A stretch of DNA of 64,000 bases from Schizochytrium sp. TIO01 (GCA_004764695.1 SMSO01000037.1:4648337-4712336); one strand, 5' to 3'. Positions 1-12,039 are shown, counted from the stretch's first letter. Translations and numbers: made by a program. The notes: generated by a model from the letters alone, not told the origin.

Positions 1-416
1 GAGAAGCCAAAATCAAAGTTCTCAGCCCAGTCATCAGCCTCGTTCGTCTGCTCCGAGAGAACCCAGCATGCGTATTCACCACTGTCATTCAGAGGATCTT
101 CAGAGCGCGAGACTTGCACACGATCTGTTTTGTATGCTACGGTACCAGCTCCATCAGCGTAGGTGGCATTTTCCACTCGGGCCCAAGCATCCCGAGCCAC
201 CTCAAATTGCGACTCGGTCATCGAGAGGAATCTTCTGGTAAGCACCGGGGTTCTCCATGCGGCTGCGAGTGAGGCCTCGTTGGCCATCGCCATATCGAAG
301 AAGTTATCCTCATACTTTGCATGGACGCCAGCTCGAAGACCGCCTGCGTCTGCGCTGCCTACAAGCACCACCAGCAGCGCTGCAATAAGCGCCGCCGTTG
401 TCTCCACTCTGGCCAT
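1..416 (-). CDS. Secreted/membrane protein of unknown function, 5' end only
   Basis: An open minus-strand frame runs from an ATG at 414-416 to the left edge (about 138 codons) without a stop. The protein begins with a classical signal peptide: a short MARVE n-region, a hydrophobic stretch (residues about 7-20) and a small-residue cleavage site (GSADA, about residue 24). The mature part is acidic and aromatic-rich and contains DSGEYACW near the edge, which resembles an Ig-fold F-strand but is too short to assign. Two in-frame ATGs lie upstream (about 498-503); using them would turn the signal peptide into an anchor behind a basic tail. I chose 416 because it gives a normal secretory start. The C-terminal part lies outside the window and the family is not recognised. 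Confidence 0.65.
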   Translation of the reverse strand, partial: MARVETTAALIAALLVVLVGSADAGGLRAGVHAKYEDNFFDMAMANEASLAAAWRTPVLTRRFLSMTESQFEVARDAWARVENATYADGAGTVAYKTDRVQVSRSEDPLNDSGEYACWVLSEQTNEADDWAENFDFGF

Positions 417-1250
417 GATATGCGTGTTCGCCCGAGGCCGTTTCCGCGCTCCGTTCACCGTCTGGAAGCGTTTTCCTGGGTTCGTCACTCGCGTCTGCAT
501 CATCCAAGCCCTCTTCAAGAGCTTTGCTTTGATCCACAGCGAACTAATGAACGATCGACTCGCAGTGAGAGAGAGGTTCACGAGCTCAGTCTCCGGTGAC
601 CACTTCGTCTTCTTCTTCGTTTCTCCAGGCCCTGTCAGCTGCCGTCGAGATAATCTAGCTTGTCTGCCGCTCGCCAATACGCCGTCGACCGCTTCTTCTC
701 CAATTCGTCTCTGCTGCTGCCTCTCGCCGGCGTTTCCTGCCTTCTGCAACAGCACCTGTGAGACTCCTGTGACTCTTTGCCTCAGGATTTCTTTCTTCTT
801 CTTCTGTTTCTGTTTCTGTTTCTTTCTTTCTTCCTTTTTTTATTTTTATTTATTTATATTTATTTTTATTTATTTTTAATTTTTATTAAAAACTTTTTTT
901 CGATCTTGCAATCTCAATCTTCTTCTTCAGGTCTGCCACCCAGCTCGATATCCTCCAGTTCTCGTGCTCCCTGTCTCCCCCCGCGCCGACCAGTGCTGGC
1001 GGCCGGTCTCGCAGCTCGGCCCTGATCTCTCTCTTCCGTCTTCTTCTCTGCGGCGCCGGCGTCGATCGATCGATCGATCGTTCGATCAGTCGATCTCCTC
1101 TCAGGTCTTCGGGTTCTGGCAAAGGCCGTTTGCGGACTAACCTGGGCTTCTTCTCTCTCCTCCTCCTCCAGCGGAGGTTTCCTTCCTCCTTCCTCGTCTC
1201 CTCCTCAGTCAGTTTCTGCCGTTGCTCATTCTTCAGCTCTTCAGCTCTTC

Positions 1251-1313
1251 AGTTCGTTCGTTGATTCGTTCGTTGATTCGTTCGTTCGTTCGTTCGTTCG
1301 TTCGTTCGTTCGA
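1251..1313. repeat. (TTCG)n microsatellite
   Basis: Near-perfect TTCG tetranucleotide tract with two TTGA interruptions. A separate (GATC)n tract lies just upstream at about 1062-1080 and degenerate ATTG/ATCG tracts follow at 1500-1560. Confidence 0.85.
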
Positions 1314-2504
1314 TGGTTCTTCGAGTTCTGTTCAATGTAATACTATCATGACTGACATATCTATCGATCGATGGATCGAGGGCCCAAATTAATGTAAGAA
1401 CCGCCGCCACGACTCCGCCGGGAGCCTCCAAGCCTCGCATCGTTGACGCCGCCCATCGCAGTTCTCTCTCCCTGCGCCAAGCCTCTCTGCACATCCATCC
1501 ATCGATCCATCGATTGATTGACTGACTGACTGATCGATTGATCGATTGATTGATTCATGTTTTCATGTATTCATGTATTCATGTATTGATTCATGCATGG
1601 ACATGGATGGATGGGCCAAAAACCCGTCAACCCAAGTCCTTCGCGTTCTCTGAGCACTCCACCTTCGAGGCTTGCCTGCCTGCCTGCAGATCTTCCTTCT
1701 CGTCCGCCTGCCTGGACTTGTCGAGGTCCTCCTCCTCCTCCTCGTCGTCGTCATCGAGGTCCTGGGCGGCGAGGATCTCGACCGCCAAAGCTCTGGCGTT
1801 TCTCGAGCGCCCCGAAGCAGCGGCAGCAGAGGTCGAAGAGGAGCTGGCGGCGGGGGAGCAGGCGACTAGCTAGCTAGCCATCCAGCCGTCCAGCCGTCCA
1901 GCTAGCACGGCCGGCGGGCAGCGAGACGTCCTCCGGGTCGGCGGAGACGGCGACGAGAGAGTCAGAGAGCCGAGTTCAGGAACCTGCTCATCTTGCAGGA
2001 GGAAACGAACCGCCGCCGCTTGCTTACGAAGTACGCTTGCTTGCTTGCTTCCAGCGACACCCACTGCCCGAGGGAGCCTTCTTCGAGGCTCCGCTCCTCG
2101 CCGGTTGTTTGTCTGCTTGCTTGCTTGCTCGCTTGCTTGCTCGCGATGGATCGATGGGTCGACCTTGAGCTTTGACAGAGCATCTGCGAAAGTTTTAAAG
2201 TTGATCGTTTGTGATAGTTTATTGTTTATAAAGGGAAACTAAACATGTTTTCAATTTTTTTAGAGAATCTACTTAGTCGATGGAAATAGTATCGATTTGG
2301 TTGTTTGTTTATTATGATGTCATCGTAATAATTCATTTTGAGCTGTACAGAAAAAGGGAATGGAAATGTAAATTGCAAAATAAAATGTAAAATGGCGGCA
2401 GAACTCCGAATTCGAGCACTGGTGGAGACCAAGTTGTGGTCCCGAACGTCGCTCGCAAAGCCGTTGCTGCTGTTGGCGACGCCGCTGCTCGGCAGGGGGC
2501 GTGT

Positions 2505-2533
2505 GGCAGGCAGGCAGGCAGGCAGGCAGGCAG
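2505..2533. repeat. (GGCA)n microsatellite
   Basis: Seven tandem GGCA units, followed at about 2592-2615 by a separate TGCAA pentanucleotide tract. (TTGC)n tracts occur at about 2036-2052 and 2115-2145. Confidence 0.8.
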
Positions 2534-2859
2534 ATGAGAGCGGCAGAGTATTCATGTTTGTGATTTTCGAGAGAGTCTACGATGCATGGGTGCAATGCAA
2601 TGCAATGCAATGCAAGCAATGTGGGTGATGAACGCAGTGCATGCAGTGCCTATGCATGAGTGAGTGGTGATCCTATGCAGCGGGCATCTACGTGCTTACT
2701 ACCTGCGTGTCCACGGAGGCCGACGTGGCGTCCATCGTCGGAGCTTCCTCTGCGCCAAAATCAGCGTGTCGTTTCTTATGCGGCGTAGACAGACGCCCCA
2801 ACAATCAGAAGGAGATCAGCAAATGCATGAATGCAACGAAGCATGCATGCATGCATACA

Positions 2860-2924
2860 TGCATACATAGATACATACATACATACATACATACATACAT
2901 ACATACATACATACATACATACAT
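2860..2924. repeat. (ACAT)n microsatellite
   Basis: About 15 tandem ACAT units preceded by ATGC-rich degenerate units. It is the longest perfect tetranucleotide tract in the left part of the window. Confidence 0.9.
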
Positions 2925-3472
2925 CTTGCATGCACTTCGTCCAACTCGCAAGCTCCCGCTGGTCGACCGCGAGGGTGGCGGAGTTCGGCAGCCTCGCGCA
3001 GACCGTCGGAAGCGCCGTCTGCTGCTGCTGTCTCTAGCTAGAGATAGATTGGTTGGTATCTATAGATATCCACGGCTGCGCTGAGCATGTGGTGGTTGTT
3101 CCGTAGGACGGGGTCCAAGGACCGCGTGATGTCGTAATTTACAGCAGCGCGGCCATCAAAGTCCACGGGGTCCAGGCCGTCAACCATGGCCATTTAACCC
3201 ACGGCCATTCGCCATGGAGCACGCACGTGGCCCCGATCGTTGCAACGGCGACCGCAAGATCTGCGAGGGATCTCAGCTCGTGGCAGGACCTGGGCTCCTC
3301 CAGCTTCGTATCCAGGGTTCGGAAATCCATGCTCACGCTCAAGATCCCTGACGGTCGGTCCTGTGTCTGTCTGAGACACCACTGCTTGAGTGCAGCCGCA
3401 ACAACGAGGCCGTCGAGTCTATCGAATCTATCGAATCTATCGTGGCGAGGAAGCCTTCTGCCTCGCTCTCGG

Positions 3473-3503
3473 CGGCGGCAGCAGCAGCAGCAGCAGCAGC
3501 AGC
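3473..3503. repeat. (GCA)n trinucleotide repeat
   Basis: About ten GCA units. They are open in some frames (poly-Q, poly-S or poly-A) but no credible protein surrounds them. Confidence 0.85.
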
Positions 3504-6500
3504 GCTTCGCTCAGCTTTCTTTCGTTCGTTGCTTCAGCCTCATGGCCAGCGCTGAGATGCAGCAACCGCTGCAGATGCGGCGAAGGTTTCTGGAGGCGTC
3601 GGTTCAGAGCTGGGGCGCCGACATCCGCTGGAGGCGAGGCTGCGACCGCTCGCTCGGGGCAGAACGACCGCAGGCAGAGGCAGCAATCGAGAGCTCTGGA
3701 TGATCATGCATTTACCTTGTCGTCAGGAACCCAATCTCGAAAATCCTTCGGTTCTGTTTTCATTTTCAAGTTCGCCTTTTGACGTTGAGGTTCTCTTTAA
3801 ACTTAAACTGTTTTTGTTTGTTTTTTTCAGTTGAAAAAAAGGGGAAAAGACGAAATAAATAAATAAATAAATACATGATAAATAAATAAATAATATAGGC
3901 CTACATCGAAATGTTGTTCGCGTTCGAAAGACAATGAAAACAAGAAACCAAAACCTAGAGGCAAGCGGCAAGCGGCACAAGAAGCCGCCTGGAAATAAGA
4001 CCTAGGCACCGTGCTGGGCAAACTTCGCCGGGCCGAGCGAGGTGGAGATCCTCAGGAGTCCGAGTCCGCGCAAGGCTCTTCTGTCTGCGGAGACGCTGCT
4101 GGAGGAGAATGTTTTGTTATTTATTTATTTATATTTTTTTTGTTAAAAAAAAAAAACAAAAACTGATTTTTGAGGTTAAGTTACAAGAGGAAGAAGTTCT
4201 GTGGGATGTTTTGGAAGGAGAAAAAGCGAGCCAGTCGCGCTATATCAACGAACTTCACACTTCGGTGAGTAACGCAGGTTTTGAATTAGTTTTGGTAATT
4301 CGAATGTGGAATTCATACTTATCACCGCTTGTAATGCAGTGCATACCTACTTAGTATGTATGAGCCAATGCATAGATCGAAGGGGCCTTTGCTTGTTGTT
4401 AAGGTTCGTTTCGCAATTGTTCAAGTTCTTGCAGCTTTCCCGTGGAGCTTAACTTTTGATGAGACTGCTGCGGATTGCGGTCCTGTTCATTGAGATGGGC
4501 AGGCAGGCCTACCCTCTGCACTGCATGCGGTGGCGACGGTGGTGGTTCTGCGATTGCCAACTGAAAGGAAAGCGGAAAGATCGCAATCTCCGTGACTCAC
4601 TTCATGCGGTTTAACGATGGCGGAAACCTGTGGACGAAAGAAGCGGTAGCATCAGTAACAAAGTTTGACTGGTTTCCCGCGTGTCGTAAGATTATGCCCG
4701 GACTAAAGTATGACTGCGCAGGGATTGATAGAGGAAGTCTGCTCAGCAGCAGATGCTTGAGTTCCGGCAAGAGCAAGATCGACGCGAGGTACACAATCTG
4801 CACTAAATCGTGATTTCAGAATTATTACTTCGTCGTGCTCTCTCGAGCTCTTCAACGATTGCGGCTAGCTAGCCATTTATACCTACCAACACAGCAACTT
4901 TCATAGAAAGCTTAAGCTCTTGCTTAAACTTTTAGAGCAATATCTTCTTTCTTTTTTAAAAACAAGCCATTGTGGCACCTTCGGACATGAGTTGCTCCCC
5001 CCTTAAAAGTTAAGCAATGTACTTTTAGAATACGTATTGTGAGCCCTCAAGGTTGTCGGGAGGCCTCGGGTGAAATTATCCCAAATGGATGCATTATAGT
5101 TTCCCCCAGAACCTCATACCCGAGTTATGCGTACCGACACTTTATGCTCGAAGATAGCAGCCGCCAGACTTGGTTTCTCAATATCAGGAATTTGTTGATT
5201 TTACTCCGCACCTTGCAGCTTCGGAAGCCTAAGCTCACGTGCAGTAACTTTAGTATAATTTACATTAGCACGAACACACAATGGAGAACAGTACCACTCA
5301 TAGTTCATAGATTTAACAGGCTCCGTCGGAAGAGGGTGTTGCGGTGAGTTTTCAATCGTTGCATATCACATGACGCTCATCTCTTGGTGAAATGCAGATT
5401 CAATACTCCGCAAAAACGTACAACCGAGTTGAACTTTGTCGCAATTTTTCGTAAGTCTAGATAGCAATTCAACTGGACAAGATCCAGGGTTAGCAGCAGT
5501 CTCGAAATAATTCAAGCAAGTTGATATGTACCTCGTTTTAGGTCCTGTTGATGTAATATACAGCTGCTGCCTAACCTCACCTAACCTAACCTAGTCCTCC
5601 TGCCCGACACCTTTTGTCTATTGGACTGACATAATACATTCATCCTGTCTGTATCCAGACCCAAAACTCCAATAGCTCTATTATCACCCTCTTTCACTTT
5701 CTCTTGAGTCCGTCGTCCTTGTTAGACTACCTCTACACGCTTCACAGCACAAGCTAGTCTGCAATAGGTCCTAATTTCACTCTAGGTACCTTTTAAAATG
5801 AGGGAATATGTTCCCTGGTGATCAAAAATTGCAAACTAATGTACAATCGCAACGTTTCAAATGCTGTTCGTAGAGACAAATGCACCATACCGCTGACCCG
5901 TAAGGTGGAACAGTAGGAAATGTTCATGAAGGACCAACCAGGACGCACCACGGAGAAACTGAGTTAGAATCTCTCCTCCCAAAACTTTCACATCCATAGC
6001 GAAATCCATGACCATAACCCCAGGAGATAAGAATAAATTAACTTGAGACTGCATGAGTGCGCACCGTTGAAGAATCTCCCATATAAGAAGACGCTATTAC
6101 ATATTCATCTGTTAAAACTCTTTAGCTCTCACGAGGGTGGCCAAAAACTCCCTGTTGGGTTTAGCGCCATAAAGGCTTCATCAAAGTGAACTATCCTAAT
6201 CCTTCAATCTTGCTGTCCAGTACCTGTTGTACTTGCAGATTTGTCCTCGTTAAGCACTCGCACATTGTCCATGTTGAGCCCCTTCGTAACTTAAGGTCTT
6301 GTGTTCACGGTTAAGTAGCAACAGGTCATAAGGGAATAACCGCTTGGCTATGGAGACTTCTTTCTAGGTACCTACATACCAAGTTCTACCTAGCCTACTG
6401 GTACCTTTGTTTTGTTAGAAGCAAATGCTATCACAGAGAAACCAGCAAAGCGAGCAATTCTAATCCTGAAGTGGCTGCATCAAACAGGTCGCTCTTGCTC

Positions 6501-6516
6501 GAAGCTTCAAGGAAAG

Positions 6517-6738
6517 ATGGAGGACCCGTTTGCAGCACAGCAAGAAGCTCTTTTGCGTCGAATCACCAACTCTGCGGAGCGTCTTGCAGAGGTCATGGAG
6601 GAGGTCAATGGCGAGCTTGCCCACGCAGAGAAGAGCTACGCACGCATTGAACAAGCACATGCTGTGTGGAAGCTGTACGAAAGCAAGATGGACACGGTCG
6701 TGCGCGAAGAGGGTAAAGCGAGAAACTCTCAACGTTGA
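6517..6738 (+). CDS. DAD4: Dad4-like DASH/Dam1 complex subunit
   Basis: A 73-residue protein starting at MEDPF. An in-frame TTG-led extension upstream (from 6412) looks non-coding, so I start at the ATG at 6517. In fungi, Dad4 is a subunit of about 72 residues of the DASH/Dam1 ring, which couples kinetochores to microtubule plus ends. Family features visible here are the N-terminal M-E-x-P-x-x-x-Q-Q, then A-L-L-x-R-I (residues 10-15), R-L-x-E (21-24), N-x-E-L (31-34), a coiled-coil helix throughout, and W-x-x-Y (residues 51-54) near the end, with almost the same total length as yeast Dad4. The protein ends in a basic RNSQR. It stands alone, about 0.75 kb from the convergent TBC gene. Short helical proteins can mimic each other, so a profile search should confirm the assignment. 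Confidence 0.72.
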   Translation: MEDPFAAQQEALLRRITNSAERLAEVMEEVNGELAHAEKSYARIEQAHAVWKLYESKMDTVVREEGKARNSQR

Positions 6739-7484
6739 AGGCTATCTCTGGTTGCTGCAAAGTGACTCGGGGAATTCCGTAGAGTAGGTACCTTCTCTCA
6801 TAAAAGTGATTCAACGTTCGTTACACATTTTTTGCAACTAACGATGATGAATACCTAGCCATATGATACCCTGTTTCCTCCCGGATGTGTGGCGCAAAGC
6901 TTTTCTTGTGTGAGTCTTAAAAGAGTTGGGCTGTATTTGGTCGCTTGACCACCGAACATGTTGATAAATGTTTCTCACGTGGAAATATTGCCTGTATAAT
7001 ATGATATTGGAAACATGCCTACTCGAAGACAACTTTTCTTTGAAAGAGGTCAGGAGTGATCACAGTTCTGATTAAGAACTGTGCAGATCGTTGTTAGCTC
7101 CGTTGCTCAAGTCTGTGTAATTGTTCAAGGCACGTCATAGACAAACAAACCTTTCAAATATGGTCTCTAAATATTGGCCTATAACAAAGAAATAATGTTT
7201 ATAGAGGAACCTAGCTAGAGTGCAAATAAGATTTATCGCAATTGGGTTGAGACAGCAAATGATTTTGAAAATAATTGTGCACACGATACTCTTGAAAGAT
7301 GACTGTCTACCTGCAGAGTGTCATTCTTTGTAGTTTTTATGCAATTTATGCCACAAGTATCACACAAGTGAAGGTTTTCTCAACCATCAGGAGCTCTCAG
7401 ATAACATAGCTGGTTGTTGACTGTTTTATAAAGAATATTTTACTTCTTCTTCAATGAAAGATATATCATACATGTTATTTTAGA
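6739..7484. other. Intergenic, convergent 3' regions
   Basis: AT-rich DNA between the Dad4-like gene (plus) and the TBC gene (minus), whose stop codons face each other. No gene or repeat of note is seen. Confidence 0.6.
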
Positions 7485-9797
7485 TTACACACATTCCATA
7501 TAGACGATTTCGCGGATAGCCTGCTGATCCTTCAAGGTCAGGTGGATACGGCGGGCTTGGCGTAAAAGATCCTCCGGCGGAAAAGTTGGTGCAGCACGAA
7601 GAACAAGAGTAGCAGTCTCGAAATCGGCATGCAAAAGTTCCTCTTCAACAGACATGAGAAGAACTAGACTGACCCGGAAAATAGCATCCCAGCCGGACTC
7701 AAAGAAATACTCCCAGACATCCGCAAGGGTTTCAAACGGCATTGTATAGGAGAATAGAGTAATAAACCAGTTGAAGGTGAAGTGTAGCGAATCAAGGTCG
7801 AGGTCCTCGAGCCGTGCAAAGAGAGCTGGGCGTTGACGCTCGAGGAATGAGGCCAACAAATTAACAAAAGAGCGAAGCATCAAAAGGCCAGATGCATAAA
7901 GACCGCGAAGGTTAAATACCGGTGTTTCAAGCAGAAGCTTGAACATGTCTTGGGCAGCATCCCTGGGCTCCGGGAAATGAAGCATGAGCTGAGCCATAAC
8001 GTAGTTCATGCCTTGTACGTAGCCGACGTCAGGATGGTCAATGGCGATTTTCTTCAAGGAGTTGACTAGTTGGCGTTGGACATCAGCTTCCTGGAAAAAA
8101 GAAAGTGTTGGGTATGTGCGGGGTACATCGCGTTCAATCTCACCTTCAATGAGAGAGAGGGAGTTCGAGGCTTGTCGCGCACACGCAGTCTGGACATCAG
8201 TATCTTGCTCTTGATCTGTCTTTGAAACATTTTCTGTGCCAGATGTTGCAGAAGCCCCATCGGCAGAACAAGCAAAATCACATTCAGCTGACGCCGATGA
8301 GGAACCGCTGAAGCTGCCTGATCTCTCGTTTCTCCTTGCACTTAATGCACATCCCCAATCACCATTTGTTGACGAGGAGTCAAGCTCCTTCTGTTCCACA
8401 ACGTACAATGGTCCATCAGATGTTGATTTGCACTTGCGACCATTTTTCGCGTCATCTGCACTGAAAGCAGAGCTAGGACTCTGCAGCGCAGGGTCCGCAG
8501 ATGAAGCATGGTCTCTTCCTTCCCGAACATCATTATTGCCATGGGGTGCGTCTACATCACTATTGATTCCATTCAGATCAACACCATGTGCTATAGTCCA
8601 GGCATCCCAGGACTCATCTTGGTCACATGGTGAGGGTGAACGAGAATTAGGGACATCAGGACTATTGCCTTCAGCACCCTTATTTTCCTCCTCTTGTTGA
8701 TCCTTGTGATTTATCGTGCTCGGATCACGACCTTCATGATGTCTGCTTTGAATAAGCTTGCCCCAGCGAGCACCACGGGGCTGCATCTCTTCAAACCAAT
8801 CTAAAGAGATCCGGTTGCACTCACTGCGTGTCTTTGGTACACGGCGACGCAAAATACTATTTTCAGAGTTTTGGTTTAGTTGCTCCGCTGACTTGGATGC
8901 AGAAGGAGCCACTGGATTAGCAACAGAAGAAGCAATAGAGTTTGTGGAGGACCCAAAGCTGGAAAAGAAGCGAGTTGTGGGTGATTTGCTTTTCGGTGCA
9001 GAACTTGCGGACCCTGGAGAGGGTCTAGTGAACGCACGGAAGAAGGATGATGCAGAGTTTGAAGTTTTGACTGAGTCAGAGCGAGGTTTACGGCTAGAGT
9101 CACTCTCGGCGTCCTTGCTACTGCGGCTACTGCTCAGAAATAAAGTGCCCGGCGAGCGTGCTCCACTACGGGGAGAATCACCACTTCCACTAGACTGTGA
9201 ATCCTCTTCGTCGTTGTCGAGAGGGATTTCCTCAAAGTCGGCGCTTTGATCGCATCCATCAGCGTACTCAACGCCATCCTGTATTTCACCATCCAGCGTT
9301 AAATTATGAAGTGAATAGTCAGAGGTAACATCAGGGATCGCAGAGGTGGCTGCAGAGGCAGACGCTGGTCGCGTTGACGATAATGAATCGCTTCGGCCTG
9401 TCGAACTTGGAAGGCGGTCGCCTGATAATGATGACGATGAAGTTGATGGATTGCGGGACCACATATCCCTCATGTAGTTCATAATTCCATTTCGTTTTAC
9501 CTTGTTTGTGGAGGTCTTTGTGCTATTACCCTTGTTGGTACTTGAGAAGGCTGATGAGGAGGACATAGAAGGAAATGTGAAGCTCCCCAAAGTCGAAGGC
9601 AGTGGTGTTGCTTGTTTAATGTTGGCTGATTGAGAAGCAGAACTGTTGGACTTTGCTTCATATTCTCCACGATCATTTTCAACAACCTCAACGAAGACCA
9701 AGCCTTTGGATGTGGAGCCCTTTCCACCACCAAGCAAGCTTCGTGTGACCTCGCCATTTAGTAGTGAGTCTAGCCCCTGTGATGAAGTGGAGCTCAT
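7485..9797 (-). CDS. TBC-domain Rab GTPase-activating protein
   Basis: A 770-residue protein. The C-terminal part (about 550-740) is a TBC domain, which stimulates GTP hydrolysis on Rab proteins. The arginine finger lies in IERDVPRTYP (near residue 557, the IxxDxxR motif) and the glutamine finger in GYVQGMNYV (near residue 593, the YxQG motif). FNWFITLF and the W-x-Y-F-F-E-S-G-W segment are typical of TBC helices. The first 320 residues are Ser-rich and look disordered. The N-terminal helices usually found just before the arginine finger are not adjacent. A possible remnant (about 325-350, with LDWFEEMQP and RGARWGKLI) is separated from the core by about 200 acidic, Ser-rich residues, which suggests a large insertion in the domain. 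The ATG lies in AACAATGAG context. It is convergent with the upstream Dad4-like gene. The target Rab cannot be told from sequence; a Rab gene lies 11 kb away. Confidence 0.9.
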   Translation of the reverse strand: MSSTSSQGLDSLLNGEVTRSLLGGGKGSTSKGLVFVEVVENDRGEYEAKSNSSASQSANIKQATPLPSTLGSFTFPSMSSSSAFSSTNKGNSTKTSTNKVKRNGIMNYMRDMWSRNPSTSSSSLSGDRLPSSTGRSDSLSSTRPASASAATSAIPDVTSDYSLHNLTLDGEIQDGVEYADGCDQSADFEEIPLDNDEEDSQSSGSGDSPRSGARSPGTLFLSSSRSSKDAESDSSRKPRSDSVKTSNSASSFFRAFTRPSPGSASSAPKSKSPTTRFFSSFGSSTNSIASSVANPVAPSASKSAEQLNQNSENSILRRRVPKTRSECNRISLDWFEEMQPRGARWGKLIQSRHHEGRDPSTINHKDQQEEENKGAEGNSPDVPNSRSPSPCDQDESWDAWTIAHGVDLNGINSDVDAPHGNNDVREGRDHASSADPALQSPSSAFSADDAKNGRKCKSTSDGPLYVVEQKELDSSSTNGDWGCALSARRNERSGSFSGSSSASAECDFACSADGASATSGTENVSKTDQEQDTDVQTACARQASNSLSLIEGEIERDVPRTYPTLSFFQEADVQRQLVNSLKKIAIDHPDVGYVQGMNYVMAQLMLHFPEPRDAAQDMFKLLLETPVFNLRGLYASGLLMLRSFVNLLASFLERQRPALFARLEDLDLDSLHFTFNWFITLFSYTMPFETLADVWEYFFESGWDAIFRVSLVLLMSVEEELLHADFETATLVLRAAPTFPPEDLLRQARRIHLTLKDQQAIREIVYMECV

Positions 9798-12039
9798 TGT
9801 TTTTGTGTTTGCTCCTCTCCAATGAGATATGAGCTCTGGGCAGAAATTCTCCTAGGTAGGAACGCAGTGGTTTTTTGTTTGACTTGTCCAGTCGAAGAGA
9901 GCGACACGACCGTCCAGCTTTCAGAGGCAATGACGCGACGCCGGCAGTCTCCCTAGCTTCTTGTCCTGCTGCTGTTGCTGCTCCTGCAACACAACAACAC
10001 CGAGACAAGAGAATTTCCCCGGTCAAAGGAGAATGGGATTTACGTCTCCTCTTGCGCAGTCAAGTAGTCCTGGGCCCGTCTGAGCGCTAACAAGCAAGCA
10101 CCCAAAGGCGACTAACTAGGTACCCTAACTAGCCAGCTCTGCTACTCTTAGTATGTAGTTCACGCAGCAAAACCTTCTGCTTCCTGCGGCGTGTGTAAGG
10201 GAATTAACTAACCAATACACTGCGTGCTCACGTGTGTGCAATAAATTGACTATGAATATAATCCAGTAATACACTTAATCTCGCTCGCCAAAATATGCTC
10301 TCAAGCTGCCGCTAGCGTAGGCCTTGGCCTCCGCAAGCTCGACTCAAGATAGCTCTCGCAGACGCTCCGCAGGTCTTGCACGCGAGGTCACGCGCCGACC
10401 TTCCTGTTATGCCGCTTTCGGCAGCTCTCTACCTAGCCAAAAACACTGCTTTATCTCGAGTAGCAGCACTCGACTAGAGGTATTGCTAAGAGTGAATAGT
10501 ATATGTGGTTGGCCCTACAGAATGATAACTTCAGACAGAGGAAAGAAAGCAAGCGAAGAAGGAAAGAAGGAGTACTTTTCCCTTGTCTGCCCTTGCTAAA
10601 GTTGCTGGCTGTAGCTTCCCTTGCCCAGCTTTTCCGTGGTCAGGCCCTTTCGATCTTGAATTTGAGCAGGCGGCCTGTAGAGCAGCTCGCGGTCACCAGG
10701 TTTCCTGCTACCCAGCGTGAGAGATTTATATGAATCGGCGTGACCGCAGACGAAGAAAGAGCAGCAGGCGACAAGAGTTTGACTGCGTCCTCAGTTCCCA
10801 GTTTGTTTTTCTTCTATCCTGAAGTTGGAAAAGGTATCTGTCTCCTTGTCTCTCTCTTTCTTCGTTTGTCTCTGTCTTTCTATAGTTCTACTTAGCTATA
10901 TCCTCAATGTATGTAAAGTATTACTTCTGCGGCCTCAATATCAACCAATTGCAACGAGTTCTTGGGTGCCTGCCTGCGTTTAAGAATCCGCCGCAAGGAC
11001 AATGAGAGAGAAACGATGTCTGAGCAGCACGCCCTCTCCTCTTCAGTTTCTTTTCGTTGAAGACGAGGTCGCTGCCGCTCTTGCCAGCGCTCGCTTCGTT
11101 GCTCGGACGGAACGCAAATCAGTTCAAAGAGATTGGAGTTTGTTTGATACTCTAGAGTACCAGAGGCGTAAGCTTTCCTGCTACCGAGTTAGTACCCAGG
11201 AAGGAGCAAGATGCAGAAGACTTCAAAGAAGACGAAGACGACAACGAAGTCAAGGAAAGGTTTAATTCTACGCTGTAGACAGTGAGAAGAGCTTGTCTTC
11301 TAGTCAGCACAGCCTGGCGACCACGACCTCGAGTAGGTATAGATCCCGTCGGAATGTTTTACAACTACGTCCGACAAACGCAGTGAGATGATGAGGATTC
11401 TCAGCCAACAACAATGCTCCCAAGACAGCCTTTAGACCAGACGATCAAGGAGTGCCAAGGCTAGAGCCCGAAACCGCCAGTAGGATGCCGCCCCACGTAT
11501 GTTCCTCGTTCTACTACCTACGCGGTAATCGGAGTGCAGATCCCCAGTGGATCCCAAGATCGACAGTGAATTGTAGTTTGTATTTTGTAGCTTATGTGAT
11601 ATAGCCTTTAAAATAAAAAAGAGAAGTGAAGTGGTGTCTTCAAAGAACTAGGGATGGACCAAGTCACTTCGATGATGCCGATCGCGGGACCTCCACGCTG
11701 ACCCGCGTCCAAGCGGACAGGCTTCCTCTTCGGCGCAAAGACCAGAGTCGCTGGGATTGGCGAGGATCGGGCTGTGAGGTGGCGGGAGCCCACACGAGAG
11801 CGTCCTGAGAGACTTGTGCCTCGGAATGGAGGAATTGTCTAGTGCTACTGGATCGAAGACGGAGGTTTTAAGGCCTCTGGGGAGCGTTTCGCGCCTCACG
11901 AGTCTCGCTGCGGTGGCCTCGAGCCGATAGCGTACTCCCGCGGCCGACGTGGAGAAAGCGCGCACGCGGGAGAGAGGTGCTGTCAATGGCAAAGCTTTCA
12001 GGATGTGTAACCAGGCATCCAAATAATTGTTTCTGAATC

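Larger units (their letters stand above)
417..6516. other. Gene-free, repeat-rich stretch
   Basis: No convincing gene is seen. Open frames here are low-complexity translations of tandem repeats (TTCG, GATC, TTGC, GGCA, TGCAA, ACAT, GCA, AAAT units) or lack coding character. The main arrays are listed separately. A short TTAGG-type block lies at about 5571-5595. The first few hundred bases above 416 should hold the promoter and 5' UTR of the leftmost gene. Confidence 0.6.

Noticed and set aside
163-879. Long plus-strand frame at the left edge
   Set aside because: It overlaps the signal-peptide gene on the other strand and ends in Phe/Tyr/Ile runs made by T-rich repeats; no domain.
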